From Nitrosomonas sp. Nm84 (GTDB taxonomy: Bacteria; Pseudomonadota; Gammaproteobacteria; Burkholderiales; Nitrosomonadaceae), in contig NZ_QJJP01000029.1 of NCBI RefSeq assembly GCF_003201565.1, positions 1 to 46,405 on the forward strand: DNA of 46,405 nt, in the 5' to 3' direction. Position 1 is the stretch's first letter, and every line of letters begins with the position of its first letter. Made by a program: the position numbers and the translations under genes. This document shows positions 8,710 through 16,921 of the stretch, piece by piece. The notes beneath the pieces are model-generated. The model ran no database searches and was not told where the DNA came from. It saw nothing but the letters and a program-made list of their open reading frames with translations.

Positions 8710-11596
8710 GAAGGCTTTTCATGAACAAATCGCTGAGAATCTGATTGAGCAACTCAAAAAAGGTGTTGCACCCTGGCAAAAGCCGTGGGAACCCGGAGAT
8801 CTGCTGGCTGCATTACCTGTCAATCCAACAACCGGCAAACGTTACCGGGGGATTAATAGCCTGAACCTGATGAGCCGTGCGTATACGGATCCGCGTTGGC
8901 TCACATACAAGCAAGCAACAGCTCTTAACGCACAGGTGCGCAAAGGTGAAAAAAGCACGCTCGTGCAATACTGGAAATTTACCGAGGAGCGTATCAAAGA
9001 AGATGATAACGGGAATCCTGTTCTAAATAGCAATGGTCAGCCCATTAAAGAACAGGTCAGGCTTGAGCGCCCCAGGGTGTTCTACGCATCCGTATTTAAT
9101 GCTGAACAAGTGGATAATCTGCCAGAACTTGACATTAAAGCCCCTGACTGGGATCCACTGGAGCGGGCTGAACAGATATTACAGGCATCCAATGCCGTGA
9201 TTCGTCATGGTGAGGCAGACAATGCATTTTACCGGCCATCAACAGACAGTATCCACTTGCCCCACAAGCACCAGTTTCCGACACCCGATCGATATTACGC
9301 AACAGCCCTGCATGAACTGGGCCACTGGACCGGTCATGAATTGCGCTTAAACCGTGATCTCTCGCATCCATTTGGAAGCGAAGGCTATGCAAAAGAAGAA
9401 TTGCGCGCCGAAATTGCCAGCATGTTGTTGAGCGGTGAGCTGGGTATCGGTCATGATCCCGGGCAGCATGTGGCTTATGTGAACTCATGGATCAAAGCGC
9501 TGCAGGAAGACCCCACAGAAATATTCCGTGCCGCTGCTGATGCTGAAAAAATCCAGGATTATGTACTGGCATTGTCACAACAACAGAAAATGGTACAGGA
9601 AGTTGATGCGCAGGAGACAATCAAGATGGATCAAATCAAGCAAAACAACGCCACTTATTTACAGAATCTCTCCCCTGATCTGGCCACCCTCGCGTCCCAC
9701 AACATAAAACTGTTGAATGATCTAACACTGGACATGCCAATCAAGGATCAAGATGCCATCACGCTGGTAGCCGATGCGCTCAAATTTTTGAGGGGCGGCG
9801 GCATTGATAATCTGGAGTTTGAAGCAGTATCTGAAGAAAAACTGGGCTTTAGAATTCCGGCTGACTGGAATGGACAGTTACAGATTCAGGGTAACGTAAT
9901 TCAAACCGATGAAAATGGCATTGAGTCTATAGTATCCGCTGATTCAATGAATAGAGAGCCGCAATTTTGGGGAGTGACTATGCAGCGCGATGACCAGACT
10001 TTCCAATGGGTGAAAGACTGTGAATCCAAACAAGAAGCGCAGGATTTAACTAACCTGCTTGCTCTCATTGATGTCGCTGCAGAAAAGAATGAACATGAAA
10101 AGGCCGCTAAGCTTGCCCAGCTCCATGAAAATCGCATCCCAAATGACACGCTAAGTGCGGAAGAAGCGGTATCAGGAGCCTTGGCTCAGCGAGATGCCCA
10201 AATTCATCAGAATCAACAAGCCCAACAAATCAATAGGCGAGCGAGTCAACAAAACGGTGACAATTCTCGTAAATACTTATTTGTTCCTTACACAGAGAAA
10301 GATTTGGCAAAAGCCGCGGGGGCTCGTTGGGACAAAAAGGTTAGATCCTGGTATGTAGGGCCAAAAGCAGATATTCAGACATTGCAGCGTTGGTTACCTG
10401 AGAATGTTTCCAGACAGCAGGAACCCGCTATCGATCCGCACCTAGAATTTGCTGACTTGCTGCGCGCTCAAGGTTGTCTGGTTGATGGCAATCATCCGGT
10501 GATGGATGGCAACAAAAACAGAATTAAAGTTGAAAGCGACAAGCCCGGTGAGAAATCAGGTTTTTATGTAGCGCATCTGGATGGCCATCCTGCTGGGTAT
10601 TTCAAGAATAATCGAACCGGAATAGAGATTCGCTGGAAGGCCAAGGGGTATTCGTTAACGGATGCACAAAAGGCTGAATTGATCGCCCAGGCCGCTATCA
10701 AGCAGCAAAACAGGAAAGCCGAACAACAGGCGCTGCAAATTAAAGTTGCTGATGCGCTTCAAGAATTGCTGGCAATCGCACCTGCTGCCGGTTCAGATCA
10801 TCCTTACTTACTGGATAAGCATGCAAGACCGGGAGATTTGAGAATTGTGCCGCAGAATACGGATGATTTACCCAATGATTCAATCATCAAAATCAGTCAA
10901 AACTGGCAGGAAGTCAAACTACTTCGTGAAGAAAATCCAGACAGTATTGTGCTGACAGCCGGTGATTTATTGCTGAGCGCACAAGATATTCAAGGACAGA
11001 TCTGGAGTGTGCAAACGATACAGCCGAGTGGTGCAAAGCTTTTTGCAGCGGGTAGCAGAAAGGAGAATAACTTTCATATCGTGGGAAATAACGGTCAGGG
11101 ACTGGAAGCAGCCATCAATACAACACCTGCTATCGTGATAGCTGAAGGGTATGCCACCGCAGACACGCTATCCCAGGCGCTGGATTATCCTGTCATCGCC
11201 GCATTTGATTCGGGCAATTTGTCCAAAGTCGCGCAGGATTTGCATGAAAAGTATCCGCATAAACCCATCATTATTGCCGGAGATGATGATCATCACCTGG
11301 AATCCACCATTGGCAAAAACCCCGGCAAGGAAAAAGCATTGGAAGCAGCGGCATTGGTGAATGGTATGGCGGTATTTCCGGTTTTTGCACCTAATGAGCA
11401 GGTATCAAAGAGATTAAATGATTTTAATGATCTGGCCAATAAAAGCTCACTTGGTATTGATGCGGTTAAACGTCAGGTCGGATCGGTTGTTGAAAAAGTA
11501 TCTCAGCAGGCTAAACTGACCTGTTTAGCGAAGTTACAAACCCGTGTTGAACCTAAGCAGCAGGAAATCAAGCAAAAACGGGCATTAGTCAGGTAA
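8696..11596 (+). CDS. traC: TraC-type DNA primase with ArdC antirestriction domain, 966 aa
   Basis: Multidomain transfer primase. Residues 1-290 form an ArdC-like region: an N-terminal ssDNA-binding part, then a metallopeptidase motif HELGHW at 206-211 with a downstream ELRAEIAS segment. Around residues 525-575 a DUF5710-like module appears ([14 protein letters not shown]). The C-terminal part has a Toprim core: [10 protein letters not shown] with Glu817, then IIAGDDDHH near residue 860. In RP4, TraC primes the incoming strand and can be exported with it. ArdC-type domains elsewhere protect entering ssDNA from restriction. The ATG at 8696 has GGAGG 6 nt upstream; a TTG at 8690 in the same frame would overlap that site. 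Confidence 0.9.
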   Translation: MKEAKKAFHEQIAENLIEQLKKGVAPWQKPWEPGDLLAALPVNPTTGKRYRGINSLNLMSRAYTDPRWLTYKQATALNAQVRKGEKSTLVQYWKFTEERIKEDDNGNPVLNSNGQPIKEQVRLERPRVFYASVFNAEQVDNLPELDIKAPDWDPLERAEQILQASNAVIRHGEADNAFYRPSTDSIHLPHKHQFPTPDRYYATALHELGHWTGHELRLNRDLSHPFGSEGYAKEELRAEIASMLLSGELGIGHDPGQHVAYVNSWIKALQEDPTEIFRAAADAEKIQDYVLALSQQQKMVQEVDAQETIKMDQIKQNNATYLQNLSPDLATLASHNIKLLNDLTLDMPIKDQDAITLVADALKFLRGGGIDNLEFEAVSEEKLGFRIPADWNGQLQIQGNVIQTDENGIESIVSADSMNREPQFWGVTMQRDDQTFQWVKDCESKQEAQDLTNLLALIDVAAEKNEHEKAAKLAQLHENRIPNDTLSAEEAVSGALAQRDAQIHQNQQAQQINRRASQQNGDNSRKYLFVPYTEKDLAKAAGARWDKKVRSWYVGPKADIQTLQRWLPENVSRQQEPAIDPHLEFADLLRAQGCLVDGNHPVMDGNKNRIKVESDKPGEKSGFYVAHLDGHPAGYFKNNRTGIEIRWKAKGYSLTDAQKAELIAQAAIKQQNRKAEQQALQIKVADALQELLAIAPAAGSDHPYLLDKHARPGDLRIVPQNTDDLPNDSIIKISQNWQEVKLLREENPDSIVLTAGDLLLSAQDIQGQIWSVQTIQPSGAKLFAAGSRKENNFHIVGNNGQGLEAAINTTPAIVIAEGYATADTLSQALDYPVIAAFDSGNLSKVAQDLHEKYPHKPIIIAGDDDHHLESTIGKNPGKEKALEAAALVNGMAVFPVFAPNEQVSKRLNDFNDLANKSSLGIDAVKRQVGSVVEKVSQQAKLTCLAKLQTRVEPKQQEIKQKRALVR

Positions 11597-11687
11597 TTTA
11601 AATCCGCTACTATTTCTTTAGGTGACATCCTCATTGAATATACGAAGGCATTCAAAATGATTTGTGTTATAGGTTTCGGCTTGCTAG

Positions 11688-11708
11688 ATATATCACTTAG
11701 TGCTATAT
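11688..11708. promoter_or_regulatory. 21-bp palindrome, putative toxin-antitoxin operator
   Basis: ATATATCACTTAGTGCTATAT reads the same on both strands except for one mismatched pair, centred at 11698. It lies about 20 bp before the start codon of the toxin remnant. This is the usual place for the autoregulatory operator bound by the XRE antitoxin encoded downstream. Confidence 0.5.
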
Positions 11709-11729
11709 TATATTTAAGGCAGATACAGG

Positions 11730-12109
11730 ATGATAATTTACAAGACACGATGGTTTGATCGTTGGGCAAACAAACAAGGATGACCTCGCCTAGTCTGTGC
11801 GCCGCTGTGCGTGAGATGACTGAGGGACTGTATGATGCCGACCTCGGCAATGGGCTGCTGAAAAAACGAATTGCGCGATTAGGACAAGGAAAGAGAAGCG
11901 GCTTTCGCACATTGGTCGTCACCAACAAAGGAAACCGTTGGATATTCTTATTTGGCTTCCCAAAGAACGAACGTAGCAACATCGACAAAGATGAAGAGAT
12001 AGCGCTAAAGCTGTTGGCTGCTCACCTGCTGTCACTAACCGCGCAGGCGCTCGATAAAGCACAATATGCGGGAGAATTAATGGAGGTTAATTGCGATGCG
12101 CAAGACTAA
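11730..12109 (+). pseudogene. HigB/RelE-type toxin gene, frameshifted near its start
   Basis: Starting at ATG 11730 the frame encodes MIIYKTRWFDRWANKQG and then hits TGA at 11781. The next frame continues as MTSPSLCAAVREM and runs to 12109 with the typical family body: LLKKRIARLGQGKRSGFRT, then IFLFGFPKNERSNI. A single lost base near 11780 explains both parts. The family (RelE/HigB-like, about 115-125 aa) consists of mRNA-cleaving toxins. An alternative in-frame TTG at 11762 would give 115 aa lacking the first strand. The antitoxin downstream is intact, so the system is probably toxin-dead. Confidence 0.75.
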
Positions 12110-12410
12110 ATCAACCATTCTTGAGGCTGTACATGATACGGCCAAGGGTTTACACAAGGCTGGCGTGTTGGATCAGGTTACGCTACGCGAATTCGATCGA
12201 TTGTGCTTGCCGCCTATTGAACCCTTGGGACCGGAGCAGATAAAACAAATTCGCGAAGCTACACGTGTCAGTCAGGCGGTGTTTGCTGCCATACTAAATA
12301 CAAGTGTTTCGACAGTACAAAAATGGGAGATCGGACAGAAACGGCCAACAGGTACCGCTCTTAAGTTACTACATCTTGTGCAAAAGCGCGGTCTGGAAGC
12401 TGTCGTCTGA
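12096..12410 (+). CDS. HigA-like XRE-family antitoxin, 104 aa
   Basis: A Cro/C1-type helix-turn-helix occupies roughly residues 48-95: LGPEQIKQIREATRVSQAVF, then LNTSVSTVQKWEIGQKRPTG. Size and the reverse toxin-antitoxin order match HigBA-type modules. The start overlaps the toxin 3' end by 14 bp. It should bind the palindrome at 11688-11708. The toxin partner is frameshifted, so this gene may now act only as a repressor or as an anti-toxin against related plasmids. Confidence 0.85.
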   Translation: MRKTKSTILEAVHDTAKGLHKAGVLDQVTLREFDRLCLPPIEPLGPEQIKQIREATRVSQAVFAAILNTSVSTVQKWEIGQKRPTGTALKLLHLVQKRGLEAVV

Positions 12411-12464
12411 ATGTATTAATTCCTTCTCTTGCAGCAATCTATGTACTTACGCAGCAGGGGCGCC

Positions 12465-12845
12465 ATGTACGGTGGTATTGAATACCAGGATCAAAAGATT
12501 TATTTCCCGCAACCGGACGCACGCTTGCCTGTGCGGCTACGAGATAGCAATGTTACCTGGATAACGTGGGGCAGACGCAAGGATGAAGCCATCGGTAAAT
12601 TTCCGAATGGCGGCTGGGCACGACTGAATTCTATCAAAAGCGACAAATGGAAGCCCTGGCACCCAAGACCGGTTTTAATTGCTGCTGAACAGTTCATGGA
12701 AAAAGACCATGACAATCAATCCCACTGGATAGAATTGGATAAGCGAATGATGATTCAAGGATTATTGGCAGAAAGAGACAAAGAAACTCGGGTTTATGTG
12801 GTGACTATCGACGCACCACCTGAATATGGGGTAGTGTGCACATAG
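12465..12845 (+). pseudogene. Truncated SRAP-like (YedK/HMCES) protein, possible remnant
   Basis: From ATG 12465 the protein begins MYGG and continues with ITWGRRKDEAIG, GGWARLNSIK, HPRPVLIAAEQFMEKD and RVYVVTIDAPPE. The order of these blocks resembles SRAP proteins, which cap abasic sites in ssDNA through Cys2: MCGR start, NAR-E segment, FxEW-like segment, LIVT-x-A, then a catalytic His. Here position 2 is Tyr, and the chain stops just after PPE, where the His region should follow. The frame is open upstream to a TTG at 12429. A GGGG at the break (12827) begins the Tn3-like scrap. Family assignment is tentative. Confidence 0.5.
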
Positions 12846-12900
12846 CTGCAAAAACCACCACATAAAATGAGTTATCACGATAAAATTGCCAATAGCAAGC

Positions 12901-13254
12901 ATGTCTTCTCATCTATTCCGCGTGTTGCGAGGAGAATTTTTGAAATGGCATTGGAGCAAAGACGAACTGGAAACTCGGTGGTCACTATCTGTCGGGAAAT
13001 TGGTGTTATTGCTAGGCCGCATTGGTCGCGACCGACTTGGATGTGAAATTCTGCTCAAATTTTTTCAATTTCAAGACTTTTTCTCAAACGATCAAAAAAG
13101 CATACCTCATGAAATCGTTGTCTACGTTGCAAGTGTAACGAATTCAGCCCCAGAAGATCTGGATGCGTACGAATGGGATGGATGCACGGGTCAACGCCAT
13201 CGTAAGAAAAATTTAAGTTTTTTGGGCTACGCCGCTCAACGAGCGAGTATTTAA
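12901..13254 (+). pseudogene. tnpA: N-terminal fragment of a Tn3-family transposase (DUF4158 part)
   Basis: About 117 residues resemble the start of Tn3-type TnpA: GEFLKWHWSKDELETRWSLS, LLLGRIGRDRLGCEILLKFF, IPHEIVVYVASV, then LDAYEWDGCTGQRHRKKN. Full TnpA proteins are near 1000 aa, so almost all of the DDE catalytic part is missing. The fragment follows the break in the SRAP-like gene and precedes the chimeric rep copy, marking a scar of transposition and deletion. A dead resolvase of the same transposon class lies at 45850. Confidence 0.6.
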
Positions 13255-13386
13255 AATGTTTACGCACATGGCTGACTGTCCACTACGTTTTGCCTATAGT
13301 AATAAAGCATCGAGGCTCCTCTTCAACGGTTGTAATTTCTGTTAATCTTGAGCGATCATAAAATAATTTTATTACATTAATACTTT
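13255..13386. other. Junction between transposase scrap and second rep copy
   Basis: About 130 bp with no gene. No clean 38-bp Tn3-type terminal repeat or target-site duplication could be recognised here. The segment is AT-rich and probably part of the same deletion junction. Confidence 0.35.
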
Positions 13387-13500
13387 ATGCGTTTGCTTCG
13401 TTTTTCGGGATTTTATTACTTTCATTTTGCTTTTATTGGAGCCTTTGCACCTTATTGGAGTTTTTATCTGCAAACGCTTGTATTTAATGTGTTAGAAATA
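13387..13500 (+). pseudogene. N-terminal fragment of an MFS transporter fused in frame to rep
   Basis: The first about 38 codons read FSGFYYFHFAFIGAFAPYWS and then FYLQTLVFNVLEIGVLISL. This is the recognisable first transmembrane region of an MFS_1 (HcaT/LacY-like) permease. The next residues (ISVLMSLLMITRI) look like a partial repeat of the same segment. There is no remainder of the transporter; the frame runs on into the second rep copy. Confidence 0.55.
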
Positions 13501-14649
13501 GGTGTATTGATATCCTTACAGATAAGTGTGTTAATGTCATTGTTAATGATTACGCGTATTTTAATTGATAATACAAATAAACGTGGATCTGAATTTACGA
13601 CTCCTTATACACTATATATGCCAGAGAAAAAACCGCCAGAAAAGTACATTAAAAGCCTTCAACTTGATCTGTTCTCACAGTTTGTCACCAATGACAAAAG
13701 TGAGGTTTCAAATACCGTTGAAATATGGGAAAGCATTCCGAAATATTTTTTGACACCTGCACAAGTAAAAAAATTAAGAACAGATACAGGCCATGCTGAT
13801 CCCTATGAATGGAACTATACGGAGAAAGGCAGTTATTTTACTGTTCGCATTCAACCGGCCTTGATAAAACAAGGGAATAATAAATATCAAGCTTTCTTCC
13901 CTGGTATAACTGAAGAACTTGTGGAAGAAGCTTTAAAAAAAATTCTCACTATACAAAATCATGGCATTCATGATGTCAATAAGGTTGAAACATGGGTTCG
14001 GTTTTCTTTAAGAATGGTTTTGAAAGAGCTCGCATCCAGAGGTCGCGATCGAAATATTAACCAAATAAAACATGCTATAGAGGTGATGAGTTCTTGCGTA
14101 ATCTCGCTCTCTAAAGAGAAAAAGGAAATCTGGAAAGGTTCCATTCTACAAGACTTGGTGACCGTTGGCCGTGAAGAGTATCTTGCCGATACTGACGCAC
14201 AACACATCGGTAGATTACCTCTGTTTATTAGCCATGCAATAAATCGCCTTGAATACAGACAATTTAACTATGATCGTCTGATGAGCTGCGATGAACAACT
14301 CTCTCGCTTTATTTATAAGAAATTAATCAATCGTTACCGGCACGCCAATCTTATCAATAACTATCATTTCATGTTTTCAGATTTGAAAAGCACCGGATTA
14401 TTGCAGCAAAGCAGAGAAATTGATAACAGAAGAAAAGTGCTTTCAGCATTAGACGAATTAAAAGAAAAAAATATCATAGCGAGCTATGAAACAGACGAAC
14501 GTAAAGAAAGCCGTGCAATAACTGATGTGAAATATACAATTTTTCCTTCTAATCAATTTATAAGCGAACAAAAAGCCGCCAATAAACGTGTCAATGACAC
14601 AGAAAAACAAATAAATGATATATCCCCACCGATTTTAATTTCTAATTAA
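13387..14649 (+). CDS. Second replication initiator copy, chimeric N-terminus, 420 aa as open
   Basis: From about residue 79 (EKKPPEKYIKSL) the sequence is nearly the same as the Rep at 1047-2156, with roughly 15 changes over 300 residues, until the last 20 residues, which are unrelated. The first 75 residues are transporter scrap and spacer, so the functional part probably starts at ATG 13618 (MPEKKPPEK), which has no good ribosome site. No iterons lie next to this copy. It may be a relic of fusion with a related plasmid, a silent spare, or a competitor that binds the same iterons. The tail differs because the gene was cut or recombined there. Confidence 0.7.
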   Translation: MRLLRFSGFYYFHFAFIGAFAPYWSFYLQTLVFNVLEIGVLISLQISVLMSLLMITRILIDNTNKRGSEFTTPYTLYMPEKKPPEKYIKSLQLDLFSQFVTNDKSEVSNTVEIWESIPKYFLTPAQVKKLRTDTGHADPYEWNYTEKGSYFTVRIQPALIKQGNNKYQAFFPGITEELVEEALKKILTIQNHGIHDVNKVETWVRFSLRMVLKELASRGRDRNINQIKHAIEVMSSCVISLSKEKKEIWKGSILQDLVTVGREEYLADTDAQHIGRLPLFISHAINRLEYRQFNYDRLMSCDEQLSRFIYKKLINRYRHANLINNYHFMFSDLKSTGLLQQSREIDNRRKVLSALDELKEKNIIASYETDERKESRAITDVKYTIFPSNQFISEQKAANKRVNDTEKQINDISPPILISN

Positions 14650-14654
14650 ATTAG

Positions 14655-14785
14655 AGTCTTAGAAAATTAAAGCGGTTTTAGACGTAACAATTTAAGGGTT
14701 TTCTGATAGAGATTATCACCGCGATGATTAAAACGAAATTCAGTTTCTTTCAGGTGCAGATAAAAGGTGTGATCAGGCTTGAAGG
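14655..14785 (-). mobile_element. IS1595/ISXO2-type transposase 3' remnant, copy A
   Basis: Read on the minus strand, about 14765 to 14665 gives TFYLHLKETEFRFNHR and then GDNLYQKTLKLLRLKPL, followed by a stop. This is the characteristic C-terminal end of IS1595-family transposases. Only about 35 codons remain. The outer end, AGTCTTAGAAAATTAAAGCGG, matches the corresponding end of the second remnant at 17918 (GGTCTTAGGAAGTTAAAGCGG). The inner side is cut by the conserved block at 14786. Confidence 0.75.
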
Positions 14786-14848
14786 ACAGGGAGGGATGCC
14801 GATGACTGCAAACGATGATATACCTACCCCCCATGAGTCGGGGTTTTT
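14786..14848 (+). ncRNA. Conserved block plus terminator, copy 1 (putative small RNA 3' end or repeat)
   Basis: A 39-nt block (14786-14824) containing AGGGATGCCGATGACTGCAA is followed by a C-rich/G-rich hairpin and TTTTT. The same block and arrangement occur on the minus strand at 42800-42731. The stretch GGGATGCCGATGACTGCAAACG is unchanged between copies, while hairpin sequence differs, which is what one expects of a conserved RNA element or repeat ending in a terminator. I do not recognise a known family. Confidence 0.4.
14829..14848 (+). terminator. Rho-independent terminator candidate
   Basis: CCCC (14829-14832) and GGGG (14840-14843) with a 7-nt loop are followed by five T residues on the plus strand. 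It ends anything transcribed rightward from the second rep copy or the conserved block. Confidence 0.6.
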
Positions 14849-14978
14849 ACATATTTACTCTGCATTTTGTTAGTAGAATAAATGATAAGCTTTCATACAC
14901 TCAACAAATATTAATAATGACAAGCTTGCTTCCAAAAAATACTGTTCACGCAACATAATAATCGGGAAAATTCATAGG
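14849..14978. promoter_or_regulatory. Leader of the arsenite permease gene
   Basis: About 130 bp of AT-rich DNA without a gene. It must hold the promoter of the downstream permease. I could not point to one promoter with confidence, and no ArsR-type palindrome is obvious. Confidence 0.35.
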
Positions 14979-15953
14979 GTGCAAAGATTTAAAGAATTCT
15001 TGGAAAATAGGCAAATCAGCATTTATTTTAGTACCGTAGCTATCGCAGCGGTTATAGGTATGTTTGTACCTCAAACAACTATACTTGAAGTAGGGATAAA
15101 TCCAGCTTTAGCATTAATGCTCTTCGTAACATTTCTACAAGTACCTCTTACAAATCTTAGACAAGCATTTACTCGTATTCGGTTTTTTACTGCATTGCTT
15201 CTCACGAATTTTGTCATAATTCCTTTATTTGTTGCCGTACTGGTACAGTTTTTAATACCAAATCCGCTGATTTTATTTGGGGTGTTATTAGTTCTACTCA
15301 CTCCTTGTATAGACTATGTTGTTACATTTTCACATCTTGGCCGTGCTGATGCCAGACTGCTCCTTGCCTCAACGCCAATACTCTTAATTGTTCAAATGTT
15401 GTTATTACCCGTATATATGGGGTTTTTTCTAGGGGATAACGCAACTGAACTTATCCATTTCACTCCATTCGTTCATGCGTTCATTTTTCTGATTGCGATC
15501 CCCTTAATACTTGCCAGTATTGTTCAAATTTGGGCAGCTCAGACTAACACTGGGGTTTGGGTATTATCTAGATTAGGATTATTACCAGTACCTGCCACAG
15601 CACTCGTTCTGTTTGTAGTTATTGCGGCTGTTGTTCCGCAATTGGAAGAGGCGATGGAGGCAGTATGGATAACAGTTCCGATATATATTACTTTTGCGGC
15701 TGTTTCTCCATTAATAGGGTGGCTGATAAGTCGATTTTTCCACCTTGATGCACCAGCTGGTCGTGCTATAGCTTTCAGCTCAGGTACACGAAACTCGCTA
15801 GTAGTGTTACCTCTGGCACTTGCAGTACCAGGAGCAATACCTGTGTTACCAGCGATCATCGTTACACAAACTCTTGTCGAGCTCGTGAGCCAACTCATCT
15901 ATGTGCGATTAATTCCAAAACTTATAAATCATGAACTAACTGAAGTATCCTAA
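14979..15953 (+). CDS. ACR3-like arsenite efflux permease (bile acid:Na+ symporter superfamily), 324 aa
   Basis: About ten hydrophobic segments span the protein. The motif LLTPCIDYVVTFSHLGRADA near residue 109 carries the conserved Cys seen in the fourth membrane helix of ACR3-type arsenite pumps. Length (324 aa) fits the family. ACR3 exports As(III) using membrane potential and is unrelated to ArsB, which this plasmid also carries at 20867. The GTG at 14979 is the first start in frame, with only a weak ribosome site. Antimonite or another oxyanion is possible as substrate. No arsR is next to it. Confidence 0.78.
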   Translation: MQRFKEFLENRQISIYFSTVAIAAVIGMFVPQTTILEVGINPALALMLFVTFLQVPLTNLRQAFTRIRFFTALLLTNFVIIPLFVAVLVQFLIPNPLILFGVLLVLLTPCIDYVVTFSHLGRADARLLLASTPILLIVQMLLLPVYMGFFLGDNATELIHFTPFVHAFIFLIAIPLILASIVQIWAAQTNTGVWVLSRLGLLPVPATALVLFVVIAAVVPQLEEAMEAVWITVPIYITFAAVSPLIGWLISRFFHLDAPAGRAIAFSSGTRNSLVVLPLALAVPGAIPVLPAIIVTQTLVELVSQLIYVRLIPKLINHELTEVS

Positions 15954-16270
15954 ATGAAAAGTGTGTTTTGGGCTCAAAAAACATTTTTTCCCTGATATTT
16001 CATCAGATGAATCACTGCATGCCTAGTCAGCATGGCAATATAAGTCATTATGCTCTTCTGTATGTTACCGAGGATTGGTACAGGTGGAAACCAGAGAATG
16101 TAATCGCGCCATATATAAAAACGCAATTATTAAGGAAATTGTTATAACTGGGTTAAAGGAAAGAAATAAACCCAGCTATAACTCAAAGAAATGTGAAACG
16201 GTATAAGCCCGATAAATTATCGTTCAAGTGCGTATTAATTATATACATAATTTGTTAAAAATAACAATGT
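15954..16270. other. Convergent intergenic region with long imperfect hairpin
   Basis: It lies between two convergent transcription units. The arms GTTATAACTGGGTT (16141-16154) and AACCCAGCTATAAC (16169-16182) form a 14-bp stem with one mismatch and a 14-nt loop. The position suits a terminator for the amoC operon (minus strand), although no strong T run follows. No ORF of interest was seen. Confidence 0.5.
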
Positions 16271-16822
16271 TTATCGTGCCTTTTTTCTTTTCAATAACTT
16301 ATTTGATAGAAAGGCAAGTAACAAAAAGGTTAGTAAGTAAGGTACTGCTGTACTAAAGGCAGCTACATAATTGACCTTTTGGATTTTAAGAGGAAATTCA
16401 TAGAGTAAAGGAGGAACTCCCTCACCGGTAATGAACATGGTATAGTTTCCTTCATCTAAGTTAAATTCGCCTTTAATCACCCCATCCGAATGATTTCTTG
16501 AATAAAAGGAAGATATCGTCTTGCTGTTATTTTTCTCGCTTCCTCTTACTAACTGTATTGCAATAGGCATATCGCGTAGCGCCTGATCTACTAGATCCAA
16601 AACCCATAGAATTTCGCCTTCTTTAGGAATCTCTGTGCAGTATTCAGCCTCCGGGTCGTGTTGTGGCTGGTAAGTGCTTAAATGTACCATGCTCCCCGCG
16701 ATGTTTTTTACACATATATCTGATTCTAATGTTACTTTTCCATGTGCAAAAACAGAACTTACTGGAAATACTGTAGAAAAGGTAAGTATCAAGACGAATA
16801 TAAACATTCTCTGTTTAGTCAT
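16271..16822 (-). CDS. Small exported membrane-anchored protein downstream of amoC, putative copper protein, 183 aa
   Basis: Signal peptide in residues 1-26, with likely cleavage at VFA|HG, so the mature protein would begin with His27. The periplasmic domain contains ICVKN (Cys37), GSMVHLSTYQPQHD (Met45, His47, His55) and Cys62. One C-terminal membrane helix (about residues 150-173) is followed by a basic tail LLKRKKAR. An N-terminal His after AHG recalls the AmoB/PmoB copper site and histidine-brace proteins. The topology, with exported domain and C-terminal helix, recalls the AmoD/AmoE/PmoD group, but I cannot assign it to that family. It is 100 bp downstream of amoC, co-directional, with GGAGAAGG before ATG. 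A copper delivery or assembly role is a hypothesis. Confidence 0.7.
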   Translation of the reverse strand: MTKQRMFIFVLILTFSTVFPVSSVFAHGKVTLESDICVKNIAGSMVHLSTYQPQHDPEAEYCTEIPKEGEILWVLDLVDQALRDMPIAIQLVRGSEKNNSKTISSFYSRNHSDGVIKGEFNLDEGNYTMFITGEGVPPLLYEFPLKIQKVNYVAAFSTAVPYLLTFLLLAFLSNKLLKRKKAR

Positions 16823-16870
16823 TTCCTTCTCCCAGATTTTCTTTAATTTTTAATTCTAATCCTTTTTTAA

Positions 16871-16903
16871 TTCCCGCCTTTTATTATTCATAAGAGGCGG
16901 GAA
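16871..16903 (-). promoter_or_regulatory. Hairpin between amoC and the downstream gene
   Basis: TTCCCGCCT (16871-16879) and AGGCGGGAA (16895-16903) are perfect 9-bp arms. No T run follows on the minus strand, so it is more likely a partial terminator, RNA processing site or stabiliser than a strict terminator. Hairpins between amo genes in nitrosomonad operons have been discussed as mRNA stabilisers. Confidence 0.5.
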
Positions 16904-16921
16904 TATTAAATAAATCTCAAA

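Noticed and set aside
11503..11988. 161-codon open frame on the minus strand
   Set aside because: Antisense to the end of the primase gene and to the toxin remnant; the plus-strand reading has family motifs and this one has none.
12304..12564. 86-codon plus-strand frame across the antitoxin end
   Set aside because: Out of frame with both the XRE antitoxin and the SRAP-like gene, which explain the same bases.
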